Positions 24,776 to 33,251 of a stretch of DNA of 64,000 nt are shown one piece after another. Within the stretch, counting starts at the first letter, position 1, and each line of letters starts with the position of its first letter. A program made the translations under genes and the position numbers. This DNA is from Streptomyces xiamenensis (lineage in GTDB: Bacteria; Actinomycetota; Actinomycetes; Streptomycetales; Streptomycetaceae): contig NZ_CP009922.3 of assembly GCF_000993785.3 (NCBI RefSeq), forward strand, positions 5,456,001 through 5,520,000. Reading direction: 5' to 3'. Under the pieces are notes generated by a model. That model was given only the letters and a program-made list of their open reading frames with translations. It had not been told where the DNA came from and did not search any database.

Positions 24776-24799
24776 ACACAGCAGCCGAGCCGACTGTGT
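24776..24799. promoter_or_regulatory. Inverted repeat between bioB and bioF
   Basis: ACACAG (24776-24781) and CTGTGT (24794-24799) form a perfect 6-bp inverted repeat with a 12-bp spacer; one arm extends to GGTACACAG. It sits centrally in the divergent bioB/bioF gap, where a shared biotin-responsive operator is expected. TAGCGT at 24836-24841 may be the bioF -10 box. Regulator identity is unknown. Confidence 0.4.
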
Positions 24800-24888
24800 C
24801 CGGTCACCACACCCCTGCGGAGCGTCATCGCCGGATAGCGTCGATGGGTTGGCGGACGCGTGTGGGTACGAGTGCGGGGGTGGTGGCG

Positions 24889-26109
24889 GTGACCGGAGGG
24901 GCCGGGGGGCCGTTCGACTGGATCGGCGCGGAGCGCGAACGGCTGCGGCGGGCAGGGCTGGTGCGGGAACTGCGGCCGCGCGCGGCGGCGGAGGCCGGCG
25001 GCGCGGACGGGTTGTTGGACCTCGCGGGCAACGACTATCTCGGCCTGGCCCGGCATCCCGAGGTCGTCGCGGCGGCCATCGCCGCGGCGACCCGCTGGGG
25101 CGCGGGCGCCACCGGTTCCCGGCTGGTCAGCGGCAGCACCGCGCTGCACACCGAACTGGAGGAGGAGCTCGCCGCGTTCACCGGCTTCGAACGCGCCCTG
25201 GTGTTCTCCAGCGGGTACGTGGCCAATCTGGCGGCGCTCACCGCGCTGGGCGGCCGGGAGGCGCTGATCGTCTCCGACGCGGCCAACCACGCCTCGCTGA
25301 TCGACGGTTGCCGGCTCTCCCGGTCACGGATCGCGGTGGCCGCGCACGCCGACCCCCCGGCAGTGGCCAAGGCCCTGGCGGACCGGGAGCCGGCGCTGCG
25401 CCGGGCGCTGGCGGTCAGCGACACCGTCTTCTCGGTGGACGGCAACGCCGCCCCGCTGTCCGGGCTGGCGGACGCCGCCCGCGCGCACGGCGCCGCCCTG
25501 GTGCTGGATGACGCGCACGGCTTCGGTGTGCTGGGGGAGGGCGGCCGGGGAGCGGCTGCACCGGCGGGCCTGGCGGGAGCGCCGGACGTGGTGGTGACGG
25601 TCACCCTCTCCAAGGCGCTGGGGTCGCAGGGCGGTGCCGTGCTGGGGCCGGCCGCGGTGATCGACCACCTGCTCAACACGGCCCGTACCTTCATCTTCGA
25701 CACGGGCCTGGCCCCGGCCGCCGCCGGTGCCGCACTGGGCGCGCTGCGGCTGCTGCGCCGCGAGCCGTGGCGCCCGGCCGGCGCCCGGGACGCGGCCCGC
25801 GCCCTGCACCGGCGGCTGACGGCGGCCGGCCTGAGCGCCGCCCGCCCCGACGCGGCGGTGGTGTCGGTACGGGCCCCCTCGCCCGAAGCGGCGGTGCGCT
25901 GGGCGGCGGACTGCCGCCGTGCCGCTGTGGCGGTGGCCTGTTTCCGGCCGCCCTCGGTCCCCGACGGCGTCTCGCGGCTGCGGCTCTCCGCCCGCGCGGA
26001 CCTGTCGGCCGCCCAGCTGGGCGAGGCCGTACGGACCATCGTCGCCACCGCACCCGCCCCGTACGACGGCCCGCCCGGACCACCCGGACCACCCGGCCCC
26101 GGCGCCTGA
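24889..26109 (+). CDS. bioF: 8-amino-7-oxononanoate synthase
   Basis: PLP enzyme that condenses pimeloyl thioester with L-alanine to KAPA, the first step of the ring-forming part of biotin synthesis. Recognisable motifs are DLAGNDYLGLARHPEV, GATGSRLVSGS, DDAHGFGVLGE and the PLP lysine in TLSKALGSQGG (Lys242 from this start). GTG 24889 is preferred because conserved sequence starts at PFDWI, a G-rich site lies upstream and the likely -10 box is at 24836. ATG 24844 and GTG 24880/24883 are alternatives. The product ends in a collagen-like GPPGPPGPPGPG tail encoded by a short repeat. Divergent from bioBAD. Confidence 0.93.
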   Translation: MTGGAGGPFDWIGAERERLRRAGLVRELRPRAAAEAGGADGLLDLAGNDYLGLARHPEVVAAAIAAATRWGAGATGSRLVSGSTALHTELEEELAAFTGFERALVFSSGYVANLAALTALGGREALIVSDAANHASLIDGCRLSRSRIAVAAHADPPAVAKALADREPALRRALAVSDTVFSVDGNAAPLSGLADAARAHGAALVLDDAHGFGVLGEGGRGAAAPAGLAGAPDVVVTVTLSKALGSQGGAVLGPAAVIDHLLNTARTFIFDTGLAPAAAGAALGALRLLRREPWRPAGARDAARALHRRLTAAGLSAARPDAAVVSVRAPSPEAAVRWAADCRRAAVAVACFRPPSVPDGVSRLRLSARADLSAAQLGEAVRTIVATAPAPYDGPPGPPGPPGPGA

Positions 26110-26184
26110 CCGGACCGATCCAGCCGGATCGCCGCACGCACGCCCAGGGCGGCAGTCACCCCACCCCCCACCCCGCGCCTCAGG

Positions 26185-27201
26185 TCACGGCGACCCGTCC
26201 TTGCGGGCCCGGCTGGGCTGCACCCGCTTGGGCTCGCCCTTCACCTTGGGATGCTCCGGCGGATACGGCAGATCGCCCAGACCGTGGTCCCGCTCGTCAC
26301 GTGCCGCCATCTCCAGCACCGTCTCCAGCCGGCACGGCCGCCGCTCCATGTCCGCGTGCACATCACCGACCTCGGCGAAGCGCACGGGCATCGTCGCCAG
26401 GTCGAAGTCCCGGGGCCGGGCGTCCGGCACCTCCTCCCAGCGCAGCGGCGCCGAGACCGGGGCATGCGGGCGCGGACGTACCGAGTAGGCGCTGGCGATG
26501 GTCCGGTCCCGCGCCATCTGGTTGTAGTCCACGAAGATGCGTTCCCCCCGCTCCTCCTTCCACCAGGCCGTGGTGACCCGCTGCGGATCGCGCCGCTCCA
26601 GCTCCCGGCCGATGGCGATCGCCGCCCGCCGCACCTGCGGAAACGTCCACTCGGGCGCGATCGGTACGAACACGTGCATCCCTCGCCCGCCCGAGGTCTT
26701 CGGCCACCCCACCAGACCCCATTCCTCCAGCAGCTCCCGCAGCTGGAGCGCGGTGCGGACCGCGTCCGCGTAGTCGGTGCCCGGCTGCGGATCGAGGTCG
26801 ATCCGCAGTTCGTCCGGATGCTCGGTGTCCCCGCGCCGCACCGGCCAGGGATGGAAGGTCAGCGCCCCCAGATTCGCCGCCCACACCACCGCCGCCTGCT
26901 CGCCGGGGGCGATCTCGTCCGCGTGCCGCCCGCTGGGGAAGGAGATCCGCCCGGTCGGGATCCACTCGGGCAGGTTCTTCGGCGCCCGTTTCTGGTAGAA
27001 GGACTCGCCCTCCACCCCGTCCGGGTACCGTTCCAGCGTCGTCGGCCGGTCCCGCAGCGCCCGCAGTGCCCCTTCCCCCACGGCGAGGTAGTACCGGGCG
27101 ACGTCCAGCTTGGTGAATCCGCGCTCGGGGAAGTACACCTTGTCCGGGTTGGACAACCGCACCGTCCGGTCACCGACCGTGAGCTCCATGGCCTTGCCCA
27201 T
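26185..27201 (-). CDS. ligD: LigD-type polymerase/primase domain protein
   Basis: Stand-alone DNA/RNA polymerase of the archaeo-eukaryotic primase type that fills and processes ends in Ku-dependent non-homologous end joining. The 338-residue protein has the usual start (VRLSNPDKVYFP), the catalytic ELRIDLDPQPG acidic motif, KTSGGRGMHVFVP, and FVDYNQMARDRTIASAYSVRP. No ligase or nuclease domain is fused to it; the ligase is encoded divergently 76 bp away. ATG 27201 is used; ATG 27189 is an alternative. Confidence 0.92.
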   Translation of the reverse strand: MGKAMELTVGDRTVRLSNPDKVYFPERGFTKLDVARYYLAVGEGALRALRDRPTTLERYPDGVEGESFYQKRAPKNLPEWIPTGRISFPSGRHADEIAPGEQAAVVWAANLGALTFHPWPVRRGDTEHPDELRIDLDPQPGTDYADAVRTALQLRELLEEWGLVGWPKTSGGRGMHVFVPIAPEWTFPQVRRAAIAIGRELERRDPQRVTTAWWKEERGERIFVDYNQMARDRTIASAYSVRPRPHAPVSAPLRWEEVPDARPRDFDLATMPVRFAEVGDVHADMERRPCRLETVLEMAARDERDHGLGDLPYPPEHPKVKGEPKRVQPSRARKDGSP

Positions 27202-27277
27202 GCGGCCACGCTAAGCCCGCCCGCCGCCGTGCGCCCGCCGACGGGCGCCGCGCCGCCGCCGGACGCACAATCCGACC

Positions 27278-28351
27278 ATGGACCTTCCGGTGATGCCCCC
27301 CGTCAGCCCCATGCTCGCCAAGCCCGCCGCGAAGATCCCCGCCGGCATGCACTACGAGGCCAAGTGGGACGGCTTCCGCGCCATCGTCTTCCGCGACGGC
27401 GCCGAGCTGGAGATCGGCTCCCGCACCGGCAAGCCGCTCACCCGCTACTTCCCCGAACTCGAACAAGGACTGCGCGCCGCCCTGCCCGAGCGCTGCGTGG
27501 TCGACGGCGAGATCGTCATCGCCCGTGGCGGCCGGCTCGACTTCGACGCCCTGCTGGAACGCATCCACCCGGCCGACTCCCGGGTCCGGACGCTGGCCGA
27601 ACGCACCCCCGCCTCCTTCGTCGCCTTCGACCTCCTGGCCCTCGGCTCCGACTCCCTCCTGGACACCCCGCTCGCCGAACGCCGCACCGCGCTCACCGAC
27701 GCGCTGCGCCACACCCACCGGCCCGTCTTCATCGCTCCCGCCACCCGCGACATCGACCTGGCCCGGCAGTGGTACGAACGCTACGAGGGCGCCGGCCTGG
27801 ACGGCGTCGTCGCCAAGCCCCTGGACCTCACCTACCGGCCGGGCGAACGCGTCATGGTGAAGGTCAAGCACGAGCGCACCGCGGACTGCGTCGTCGCCGG
27901 GGTGCGCCGCCACAAGAGCGGTGAGGGCGTCGGCTCCCTGCTGCTCGGCCTGTACGACACCACCGGCCGCCTCCAGCACGTCGGGGTGTGCGCCTCGTTC
28001 ACCGCCCGGCGCCGCGCCGAGCTGATGACCGAGCTGACCCCGCTGCTGATGGACTCCGCCGAGGGCCATCCGTGGGCCGACTGGGCGGACGGCGCGGCCC
28101 ACGAGCACGCCCGGATGCCCGGTGCCCCCAGCCGCTGGACCGGCACCAAGGACCTCAGCTGGCTGCCGCTGCGGCCCGAGCGGGTGTGCGAGGTGCGGTA
28201 CGACCACATGCAGGGGGACCGGTTCCGGCACACCGCGCACTTCCTGCGCTGGCGGCCCGACCGTGACCCGGCCGACTGCGGGTACGCCCAGCTGGAGGAG
28301 CCGGTGGGCTACGAGCTCGACGACATCCTCACCCCGCACCATCCGCACTGA
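27278..28351 (+). CDS. ligC: ATP-dependent DNA ligase
   Basis: A 357-residue ATP-dependent DNA ligase with adenylated Lys29 in EAKWDGFRAI (motif I), VVDGEIVI (motif III), FVAFDLLAL, GLDGVVAK (motif IV) and VMVKVKHERTAD (motif V), followed by an OB-fold domain. It belongs to the LigC/LigD-ligase group used in bacterial end joining or gap repair. It is divergent from the primase gene with a shared 76-bp promoter region; no Ku gene is in view. Its last 23 bases overlap the end of the convergent HIT gene. Confidence 0.93.
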   Translation: MDLPVMPPVSPMLAKPAAKIPAGMHYEAKWDGFRAIVFRDGAELEIGSRTGKPLTRYFPELEQGLRAALPERCVVDGEIVIARGGRLDFDALLERIHPADSRVRTLAERTPASFVAFDLLALGSDSLLDTPLAERRTALTDALRHTHRPVFIAPATRDIDLARQWYERYEGAGLDGVVAKPLDLTYRPGERVMVKVKHERTADCVVAGVRRHKSGEGVGSLLLGLYDTTGRLQHVGVCASFTARRRAELMTELTPLLMDSAEGHPWADWADGAAHEHARMPGAPSRWTGTKDLSWLPLRPERVCEVRYDHMQGDRFRHTAHFLRWRPDRDPADCGYAQLEEPVGYELDDILTPHHPH

Positions 28352-28754
28352 CCACCTCCCGTACCCGCCGCGCCACCTCCGCGGCGCGCGCCGCGTCCGG
28401 GTACCGCCCGCGCGGCCAGAAGAACCCCCGCAGCCCGTCCTTGCGGCGCCGCGGCACCACATGGGTGTGGAAGTGCGGCACCGACTGGCTCACCCGGTTG
28501 TTCGCCGCCACGAAGGAGCCCTCGGCGCCCATCGCCGTCTGCACCGCGCCCGCCAGCCGTCGCACCACCGCGTAGTACGGGCCCAGCAGCTGCGGCGGCA
28601 GATCCGTCAGCGTCGGCAGATGCTCGCGCGGCACCACCAGCACATGGCCCTCGAACAGCGGTCTGGCGTCCAGGAACGCGACCACCGCCCGGTCCTCGTA
28701 CACGAGATGGGCGGCGGCCTCGCCCCGCACGATGTGGCAGAACACGCACTCCAT
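28329..28754 (-). CDS. HIT-family nucleotide hydrolase
   Basis: A 141-residue histidine-triad protein with the MECVFCHIVRGE zinc-type beginning, AAHLVYEDRAVVAFLD, GHVLVVPREH and the catalytic triad HFHTH (His94, His96, His98). Such proteins hydrolyse AMP-lysine-like or dinucleoside polyphosphate substrates. It lies convergent to and overlaps the DNA ligase gene by 23 bp, and is divergent from the flavoprotein gene. Confidence 0.9.
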   Translation of the reverse strand: MECVFCHIVRGEAAAHLVYEDRAVVAFLDARPLFEGHVLVVPREHLPTLTDLPPQLLGPYYAVVRRLAGAVQTAMGAEGSFVAANNRVSQSVPHFHTHVVPRRRKDGLRGFFWPRGRYPDAARAAEVARRVREVVSADGAG

Positions 28755-28810
28755 CCCCCCAGTGAAACCCCTGCGGGAAGCCCCGGCACCCTCCCGGTGT
28801 TGGATGAAGC

Positions 28811-29881
28811 ATGAACGAGATGGCGGTTGTGGTCGTCGGGGCGGGCCAGGCGGGACTGGCGGCCGCCTACCATCTGCGGCGCCGGGGATTCGCCCCCGGC
28901 TCCGAGTACGTGGTTCTCGATCACTCCCCGCGCCCCGGCGGCGCCTGGCAGTTCCGCTGGCCCACCCTCACCTACGGCCGGGTGCACGGCATGCACGCCC
29001 TGCCCGGCATGGAACTGACCGGAGCCGACCCGGACCGGCCGTCCGCCGAGGTGATCGGGGAGTACTTCACCGCGTACGAGCGCGCCTTCGAGCTGCCGGT
29101 CCTGCGCCCGGTGGACGTCACCGCCGTCCACGACGACGGCGCGGGGGCGCTGCGGGTGGACAGTCCCTCCGGCACCTGGCGCACCCGCGCCCTGATCAAC
29201 GCCACCGGCACCTGGGACCGCCCGTTCTGGCCCCGGATCCCGGGCATGGCCGACTTCGCCGGCCGCCAGCTGCACACCGCCCAGTACCCCGGCCCCGCGC
29301 CCTTCGCCGGGCAGCGGGTGGTGGTGGTCGGCGGTGGCACCTCCGCCGTCCAGCACCTGCTGGAGATCGCCGCGGTCGCCGCCGACACCCGGTGGGTGAC
29401 CCGCCGCCCGCCGATCTTCCGCGAGGACACCTTCGGCGAGGTGCAGGGCCGCGAGGCCGTCGCCATGGTCGAGGAGCGGGTACGGGAGGGCCTGCCGCCG
29501 CGCAGCGTGGTCTCGGTGACCGGCCTGCCGATGAACGAGGCCATGCGCGCGGCCCGCGCCTCCGGGGTGCTGCGCCGCCACCCGATGTTCGAACGGCTCA
29601 CGCCCGAGGGGGTGCGCTGGGCGGACGGCGCGCACTGGCCCGCCGATGTCATCGTGTGGGCCACCGGGTTCCGGGCCGCGCTGGACCATCTCGCCCCGCT
29701 GCGGCTGCGCGAGAGCGGCGGCGGCATCCGGCTGGAGGGGACGAGGGTGGTGCGCGATCCTCGGCTCCATCTGGTCGGGTACGGGCCCTCCGCCTCCACC
29801 ATCGGCGCCAACCGGGCCGGCCGGGCAGCGGTCAACGACCTTCTGGCACTGCTGGGTTCCCCGGTGAGCACCGCCCCGTGA
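28811..29881 (+). CDS. NAD(P)/FAD-dependent oxidoreductase (flavin monooxygenase-like)
   Basis: A 356-residue two-dinucleotide flavoprotein. FAD-binding VVGAGQAGLAAAYHL lies at residues 7-21, NADPH-binding VVVGGGTSA near residues 173-181, and WATGFR near 284 is the typical flavin-monooxygenase motif. It resembles actinomycete TrkA/CzcO-like putative monooxygenases; the substrate is unknown. It is a single gene divergent from HIT and ends 45 bp before the promoter of the secreted protease. Confidence 0.85.
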   Translation: MNEMAVVVVGAGQAGLAAAYHLRRRGFAPGSEYVVLDHSPRPGGAWQFRWPTLTYGRVHGMHALPGMELTGADPDRPSAEVIGEYFTAYERAFELPVLRPVDVTAVHDDGAGALRVDSPSGTWRTRALINATGTWDRPFWPRIPGMADFAGRQLHTAQYPGPAPFAGQRVVVVGGGTSAVQHLLEIAAVAADTRWVTRRPPIFREDTFGEVQGREAVAMVEERVREGLPPRSVVSVTGLPMNEAMRAARASGVLRRHPMFERLTPEGVRWADGAHWPADVIVWATGFRAALDHLAPLRLRESGGGIRLEGTRVVRDPRLHLVGYGPSASTIGANRAGRAAVNDLLALLGSPVSTAP

Positions 29882-29887
29882 TTGGTC

Positions 29888-29943
29888 TGGACATGCTCAA
29901 GGTGTGGGTCTAATGTCCTGCGCGTGAGTGAGAGCGCTCTCAC
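29888..29943 (+). promoter_or_regulatory. Protease promoter with perfect 16-bp LacI-type operator
   Basis: TGGACA (29888-29893), a 17-bp spacer and TAATGT (29911-29916) make a strong promoter. Immediately downstream at 29928-29943 is GTGAGAGCGCTCTCAC, a perfect 16-bp palindrome. Its AGAGCGCTCT core is close to the GGGAGCGCTCCC sites bound by CebR/CelR-type LacI repressors of cellulose genes. Confidence 0.7.
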
Positions 29944-30006
29944 ACTGCATCGCTTCGTTGCCCTGTACCGCCCCACTTCGGTAGAGCACGTCCAAGGAGC
30001 CCTGCA

Positions 30007-31164
30007 ATGAGACGCACCCGTTCCTTCACCCTGGGCGCGGCGGCCCTGATGGTCCTGACCGCCGGTGTCGGCGGCGCCGCCGTGGCGGCCGACTCCTCCA
30101 CCCCGGCCCCCGGCGGCGAACCCGTCGCCGAACCCGCCCTCATCGAGGCGCTCCAGCGCGACCTCGGGCTCACCCCGGAGCAGGCCGTCGACCGGCTGGC
30201 GACCGAGGCCGAGGCCATGGCCACCGACGAGAAGGCCCAGGAAGCGGCCGGCGACGCCTACGCCGGCAGCTGGATCGACGCCGCGACCGGCACCCTGGTC
30301 GTCGCCGTCACCAGCGCCGCCGCCGAGAGCGCGGTGGAATCCACCGGCGCCGCCACCGAACGCGTCACCCACAGCCAGGAGGCGCTCGACGCCGCCCTCG
30401 CCGCCCTCGACGAGCTGGAGGCCCCGGCCGGCGTCTCCAGCTGGTACGCCGACGTCCAGGACAACGGCATCGGTGTCGATGTGGTGGCCGGCTCCGAGAA
30501 CACCGACCAGGTCGCCGAGTTCCTCGCCGAGGCCGAAGCCGTCCAGTCCATACCGCTGACCGTGCGCACCGTCGAGGAGGCGTACACCACCTCCGCCGCC
30601 GGCGTGGTCGGCGGCGACCCGTACTACACCGGCAACGTCCGCTGTTCCGTCGGCTTCTCGGTGCACGGCGGCTTCATCACCGCCGGCCACTGCGGATCGG
30701 GCTCGGCCGCCGTCTACGGCTGGGACAACAGCCTGATGGGCAACTTCGCCGGCCGCTCGTGGCCCGGCGGCGACCACGCCTGGGTCCGTACCGGCCACGG
30801 CTGGTGGACCGTCCCGGTCGTCCTCGGCTGGGGCACCGTCTCCGACGCCCTGGTGCGCGGCTCCAACGAGGCCCCCACCGGAGCCTCCGTCTGCCGCTCC
30901 GGCTCCACCACCGGCTGGCGCTGCGGCACCATCGGTGCCAAGAACGTGACCGTGAACTACGGCAACGGCAATGTGGTGTACGGGATGACCAACTCCACCG
31001 CCTGTGCCGAGGGCGGTGACTCCGGCGGCTCGTTCATCAGCGGTGACCAGGCCCAGGGGGTGACCTCCGGCGCCGCGGGCAACTGCTCCAGCGGCGGCTC
31101 GTCCGTCTTCTACCCCATCAGGCCGATCCTGTCCGCCTACGGGCTGACCCTGCACACCGCCTGA
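30007..31164 (+). CDS. Secreted S1 serine protease (streptogrisin/alpha-lytic type)
   Basis: A 385-residue prepro-protease. A signal peptide covers about residues 1-28. A pro-region of about 170 residues contains the alpha-lytic-protease prodomain pattern, and the mature enzyme probably starts near Val200 (VVGGDPYYTG). The catalytic triad is His228 (TAGHCG), Asp256 (GGDHAWV) and Ser339 (GGDSGGS); Cys pairs fit the streptogrisin fold. AAGGAG precedes the ATG by eight bases. It acts outside the cell after autoprocessing. Unusually, its promoter carries a carbohydrate-type operator, suggesting substrate-linked control of protease output. Confidence 0.93.
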   Translation: MRRTRSFTLGAAALMVLTAGVGGAAVAADSSTPAPGGEPVAEPALIEALQRDLGLTPEQAVDRLATEAEAMATDEKAQEAAGDAYAGSWIDAATGTLVVAVTSAAAESAVESTGAATERVTHSQEALDAALAALDELEAPAGVSSWYADVQDNGIGVDVVAGSENTDQVAEFLAEAEAVQSIPLTVRTVEEAYTTSAAGVVGGDPYYTGNVRCSVGFSVHGGFITAGHCGSGSAAVYGWDNSLMGNFAGRSWPGGDHAWVRTGHGWWTVPVVLGWGTVSDALVRGSNEAPTGASVCRSGSTTGWRCGTIGAKNVTVNYGNGNVVYGMTNSTACAEGGDSGGSFISGDQAQGVTSGAAGNCSSGGSSVFYPIRPILSAYGLTLHTA

Positions 31165-31183
31165 CCCGCGCTCCTTCCCCCCT

Positions 31184-31207
31184 GGCCCCCGCCGTGCGGC
31201 GGGGGCC
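31184..31207 (+). terminator. Terminator after the S1 protease
   Basis: An 11-bp perfect inverted repeat GGCCCCCGCCG / CGGCGGGGGCC around a tight TG loop starts 20 bases after the protease stop codon. Confidence 0.7.
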
Positions 31208-31316
31208 GGGTCCGTCGAAGGATGTAGCCGGATCTCGGCTTCCCGGACGACGGAACACCCCGTTCACGCCGCCGACGATGGTCACGACGGACCATTGTGA
31301 GCGGGGAGTTCGGACC

Positions 31317-32528
31317 ATGACGGAGACCACGCGGCCGGCCGTGCCGCCGGCCGCAGGGGGCGGCACCGCACCCGGTGAGGCACCGCGGCGGCTGCCGCTG
31401 CTGGACGTGCTGCGCGGGGTGGCCATCCTCGGCACCCTGATGACCAATGTGTGGATCTTCGCCGCTCCGGGCGCCGAATGGTCCGTCCTGACCGGCGGCG
31501 CGGCCCTGCCCCCGGTGTTCACCGACCCGAGCGCCGCCCATCTGGCCGAGGCCGCCTTCCGGCTGGCGGCGGACGGCAAGTTCCTGGCGCTGCTCACCCT
31601 CCTGTTCGGCGTCGGGCTCGCCATCCAGTTCGACGCCGCCCGGCGCCGCGGCGAGCCCTGGCCCGGCCGCTACCCCAGGCGGGCCCTGTTCCTGTTCGCC
31701 GAGGGCCTGGCGCACTTCGTCCTGGTCTTCGCCTGGGACGTGCTCATGGGATACGCGGTGGTCTCCCTGCTGGTGGCCTGGCTGCTCACCCGCACGGCGG
31801 CGGCCCGGCACCGGGTGGGGCGCTGGGCGGGCATCGCGCACCTGACGCTGATCTCGCTGCTGACCCTCGCCCTGCTCACCGCGCCCGGCGCCACGGGCGG
31901 CGGCCCCTCCGAGCGGGTGATCGCCCTGTACGCGGACGGCGGTTACCCCGAGCAGATCGCCTTCCGGCTGGAGAACGCCCTCGCCCTGCGGCTGGAACCG
32001 GTGCTCTCCTTCGGGCTGCTGCTGTTCCTCTTCCTGCTGGGGGTACGGCTGTACCGCGCCGGAGCCTTCGCACCCGACGCGGCGGGCCGGCTGCTGCGCC
32101 GCCGGCTGATGCGCTGGGGCCTGGGCACCGGCATCCCGCTGACCCTGCTCACCGGCCCGGCCTGCGAGGACCTGTTCTTCCTCGGCCGCTATGTCGCGGC
32201 CCCCGTGGTGGCCCTGGGCTACCTGGGGCTGATCGGGGTCCTGCTCGACCGCCGTACCGGCCGCGCGCCCGGAGCGCTCGCGGTGAGCCTGAGCGCGGTC
32301 GGACGCACCGCACTGTCCTGCTACGTGGCTCAGAACGTGCTGTGCGCGCTTGCCTGTTACGGCGTCGGGCTGGGCCTGGCCACCCGCCTGGCGGACCACG
32401 GACCCTGGTGGGTGATGGGCCTGTGGGCGGCGGTGTGCGCGCTGCTGGTCGCCGGCGCCCGGCTGTGGCTGCGGTACTTCCGGCACGGCCCGCTGGAGTC
32501 CGCGCAGCGCCGGGTGCTGCGCCGCTGA
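31317..32528 (+). CDS. DUF418 family membrane protein
   Basis: A 403-residue integral membrane protein with about eight to ten hydrophobic helices. LDVLRGVAILGTLMTNVW near residue 25 and the C-terminal region with GRTALSCYVAQNVL are the characteristic DUF418 features, related to membrane acyltransferase-like proteins (YeiB). Function in the family is unresolved; transport or acylation of envelope components has been proposed. GGGGAG lies eight bases before ATG 31317. It is flanked by a terminator upstream and a Nudix gene downstream. Confidence 0.85.
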   Translation: MTETTRPAVPPAAGGGTAPGEAPRRLPLLDVLRGVAILGTLMTNVWIFAAPGAEWSVLTGGAALPPVFTDPSAAHLAEAAFRLAADGKFLALLTLLFGVGLAIQFDAARRRGEPWPGRYPRRALFLFAEGLAHFVLVFAWDVLMGYAVVSLLVAWLLTRTAAARHRVGRWAGIAHLTLISLLTLALLTAPGATGGGPSERVIALYADGGYPEQIAFRLENALALRLEPVLSFGLLLFLFLLGVRLYRAGAFAPDAAGRLLRRRLMRWGLGTGIPLTLLTGPACEDLFFLGRYVAAPVVALGYLGLIGVLLDRRTGRAPGALAVSLSAVGRTALSCYVAQNVLCALACYGVGLGLATRLADHGPWWVMGLWAAVCALLVAGARLWLRYFRHGPLESAQRRVLRR

Positions 32529-32653
32529 CCCGCCCCCGGAACCGGGGGGTGCGCGGATGATCTCGGAAGGCCGTGGCGTTGCTAGGGTCAGGGGGTGCGA
32601 CCCGGTCCGGCAGGGGGCGCACCGGCCGTGGACGAAGGGGCGGGAGCAGCGCG

Positions 32654-33181
32654 ATGACCTACACCTTGCACCGGAAGGTGACGCACTGCCCCTTCTGCGG
32701 GACGCGCTTCGCCCCCGACGCCGGCTGGCCCAGGGACTGCCCCGGCTGTGGTGAGACCAGCTGGGCGAACCCGCTCCCGGTCGCCATCACCCTGCAACCG
32801 GTCGCCGGCGCGGACGGACGGCGCGGACTGATCGTGGTGCGCCGCGACATCGAGCCGGCCCGTGGCGAACTGGCGCTGCCCGGCGGCTATGTGGAGACCG
32901 GTGAGACGTGGCAGCAGGCGGCCGTGCGGGAGTTGTACGAGGAGACCGGACTGCGGGCGCGGGCCGAGGACATCACCTTGTACGGGGCGCTCAGCGCCCG
33001 GGGGACGGTCAACCTCTTCGGGATACTGCCCGACCGCCCGCTGGCGACGCTGCCGCCGTCCGCGCCCACCGCCGAGGCCACGGAGTGGCTGGTGCTGTGG
33101 GAGCCCGCCGTGCTGGCCTTCCCGACCCACACGGACATCGTGGTGGAGCGCTTCTTCGCGGCCACCGGGAACCCGGCCTGA
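32654..33181 (+). CDS. Nudix hydrolase with zinc ribbon
   Basis: A 175-residue protein. An N-terminal zinc ribbon (CPFCG at residues 12-16 and CPGCG about 18 residues later) precedes a Nudix domain whose box runs from GGYVETGE (Gly77) to REL.EETGL. The zinc-ribbon plus Nudix layout resembles NudC-type hydrolases, though the NudC SQPWPFPxS motif is missing. It probably hydrolyses a nucleoside diphosphate derivative. GGGAG precedes the ATG; a TAGGGT -10-like box lies at 32583. Confidence 0.88.
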   Translation: MTYTLHRKVTHCPFCGTRFAPDAGWPRDCPGCGETSWANPLPVAITLQPVAGADGRRGLIVVRRDIEPARGELALPGGYVETGETWQQAAVRELYEETGLRARAEDITLYGALSARGTVNLFGILPDRPLATLPPSAPTAEATEWLVLWEPAVLAFPTHTDIVVERFFAATGNPA

Positions 33182-33200
33182 GCGAAGCCCGCGCGGCCGT

Positions 33201-33236
33201 CACCGGCCGGACCCCGTTTCCGGGGCCCGGCCGGTG
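33201..33236. terminator. Bidirectional terminator between Nudix and rppA genes
   Basis: A 16-base inverted repeat (33201-33216 / 33221-33236) with one mismatch and a TTTC loop lies between two convergent genes, starting 20 bases after the Nudix stop and 15 bases beyond the rppA stop. Confidence 0.75.
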
Positions 33237-33251
33237 CGCCGCGGTCCTTCC

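Noticed and set aside
24729..24888. A biotin or other riboswitch in the bioB/bioF leader
   Set aside because: No known riboswitch core was recognised; only the 6-bp inverted repeat stands out.
26070..26100. GPP-repeat tail of BioF as a separate collagen-like gene
   Set aside because: It is in frame with and continuous with bioF; a short repeat-encoded tail only.
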